DNA of 5,107 nt, taken from Candidatus Zipacnadia bacterium (GTDB lineage: Bacteria; Armatimonadota; Zipacnadia; Zipacnadales; Zipacnadaceae). Every line of letters starts with the position of its first letter. Positions within the stretch are counted from its first letter, which is position 1. A program made the position numbers and the translations under genes. The stretch spans positions 1 through 5,107 of the forward strand of contig JALGTV010000115.1 of NCBI GenBank assembly GCA_029821215.1, given 5' to 3'. Shown piece after piece: positions 4,626 through 5,107 of this stretch. Under the pieces are notes generated by a model. The model made no database searches, was not told where the DNA came from, and saw nothing but the letters and a program-made list of their open reading frames with translations.

Positions 4626-5107
4626 ATGCTTTTTGACAGCCTTATGATGGCCGCTATTGGTGCCGAGTTGACCCACTCGTTGCAGGCCAGCCGTATTAGG
4701 CGTGTGTTTGGGCTAAGACCCGGGGAGGTAGCGCTGGAGAGCTCAACTAACCGGGCCTGGCCGTTGGTGGTCTTGTCTGCTGATGCGCAGTTTGGGCGCA
4801 TTCATCTATCCAGTCAGGCCCATCCCCAACCTGACTTCCACTGTCCCTTCGCCGATGTGCTGCGCCGCCACTTACGCGGAGCGACTCTGCAGAGAGTCGA
4901 GCAAATTGACTTTGACCGCCAATTGCATCTCCATTTCGTCAATTGTCAGGAGCTGGGGGCTCAGGCCCGCTGCACACTGGTGGCTGAGATTATGGGCCGC
5001 TACTCCAACCTTCTGCTGCTGGACGAGGCGGGCATTATCCTGGACTGTATCAAGCATGTCACCAGCGATGTGAACCGCTACCGGCAAAGTCTTCCCGGTC
5101 TGCAATA
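4626..5107 (+). CDS. rqcH: RqcH/NFACT ribosome quality-control protein, 5' part
   Basis: RqcH (Rqc2/NEMF homologue, formerly called fibronectin-binding protein A) binds stalled 50S-peptidyl-tRNA complexes and recruits tRNA-Ala to add C-terminal alanine tails that mark the peptide for degradation. The 160 visible codons are the start of the NFACT-N domain, which is roughly a third of a normal protein of about 550-600 residues; the rest lies beyond the window. Recognisable features are the opening LFDSLMMAAI, the RIHLSS strand, the PFADVLRRHLRGATL segment, an Asp-Arg pair in IDFDRQLHLHF (the functionally important DR motif of the family), EIMGRYSNLLLLDE, the IKHVTSDVNRYR segment and the LPG run. 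The family usually has MGRHSN, so His is replaced by Tyr. ATG 4626 is 14 bases after the thioesterase stop, with a weak AGGAA site overlapping that stop, which suggests translational coupling. Confidence 0.9.
   Translation, partial: MLFDSLMMAAIGAELTHSLQASRIRRVFGLRPGEVALESSTNRAWPLVVLSADAQFGRIHLSSQAHPQPDFHCPFADVLRRHLRGATLQRVEQIDFDRQLHLHFVNCQELGAQARCTLVAEIMGRYSNLLLLDEAGIILDCIKHVTSDVNRYRQSLPGLQ

Overview
This window reads as ordinary bacterial chromosome: short intergenic gaps, clear Shine-Dalgarno sites, a bacterial single-stranded DNA-binding protein, and an RqcH/NFACT ribosome-quality-control gene. Base composition is moderately GC-rich. Lineage cannot be fixed from the sequence. The divergent proteins and the hairpin-rich intergenic repeats suggest a poorly sampled environmental group (Chloroflexota- or Armatimonadota-like is a low-confidence guess from memory, not a search result).

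Layout. Positions 1-363 hold no gene that I can support. They are filled with short G-rich direct repeats, a 22-base motif present three times, and a compact palindromic element (139-241) that can fold in two mutually exclusive ways. Positions 364-1074 carry two small minus-strand genes of unknown function. Their proteins align with each other, so they are a tandem paralogous pair. A 311-base divergent gap with several inverted repeats (1075-1385) separates them from a plus-strand MscS-family mechanosensitive channel (1386-2429). A minus-strand sugar phosphate isomerase/epimerase-like TIM-barrel protein (2508-3305) converges on the channel gene. Its start faces the start of a plus-strand SSB gene (3597-4091, GTG start) across a 291-base gap with a recognisable promoter for each direction. 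SSB ends at a strong intrinsic terminator (about 4122-4158). After it come a PaaI-like hotdog thioesterase (4213-4611) and, 14 bases later, the first 160 codons of rqcH, which runs off the window edge.

How the genes relate. They look like separate housekeeping or stress units rather than one pathway: osmotic protection (MscS), sugar or polyol metabolism (isomerase), DNA maintenance (SSB), acyl-CoA hydrolysis (thioesterase) and rescue of stalled ribosomes (RqcH). Only the thioesterase-rqcH pair and the two minus-strand unknown genes look like possible co-transcribed units. No mobile-element gene, CRISPR array, tRNA or rRNA was recognised. The least explained parts are the paralogous gene pair, the minus-strand leader hairpin in front of it, and the bistable palindromic element at 139-241.
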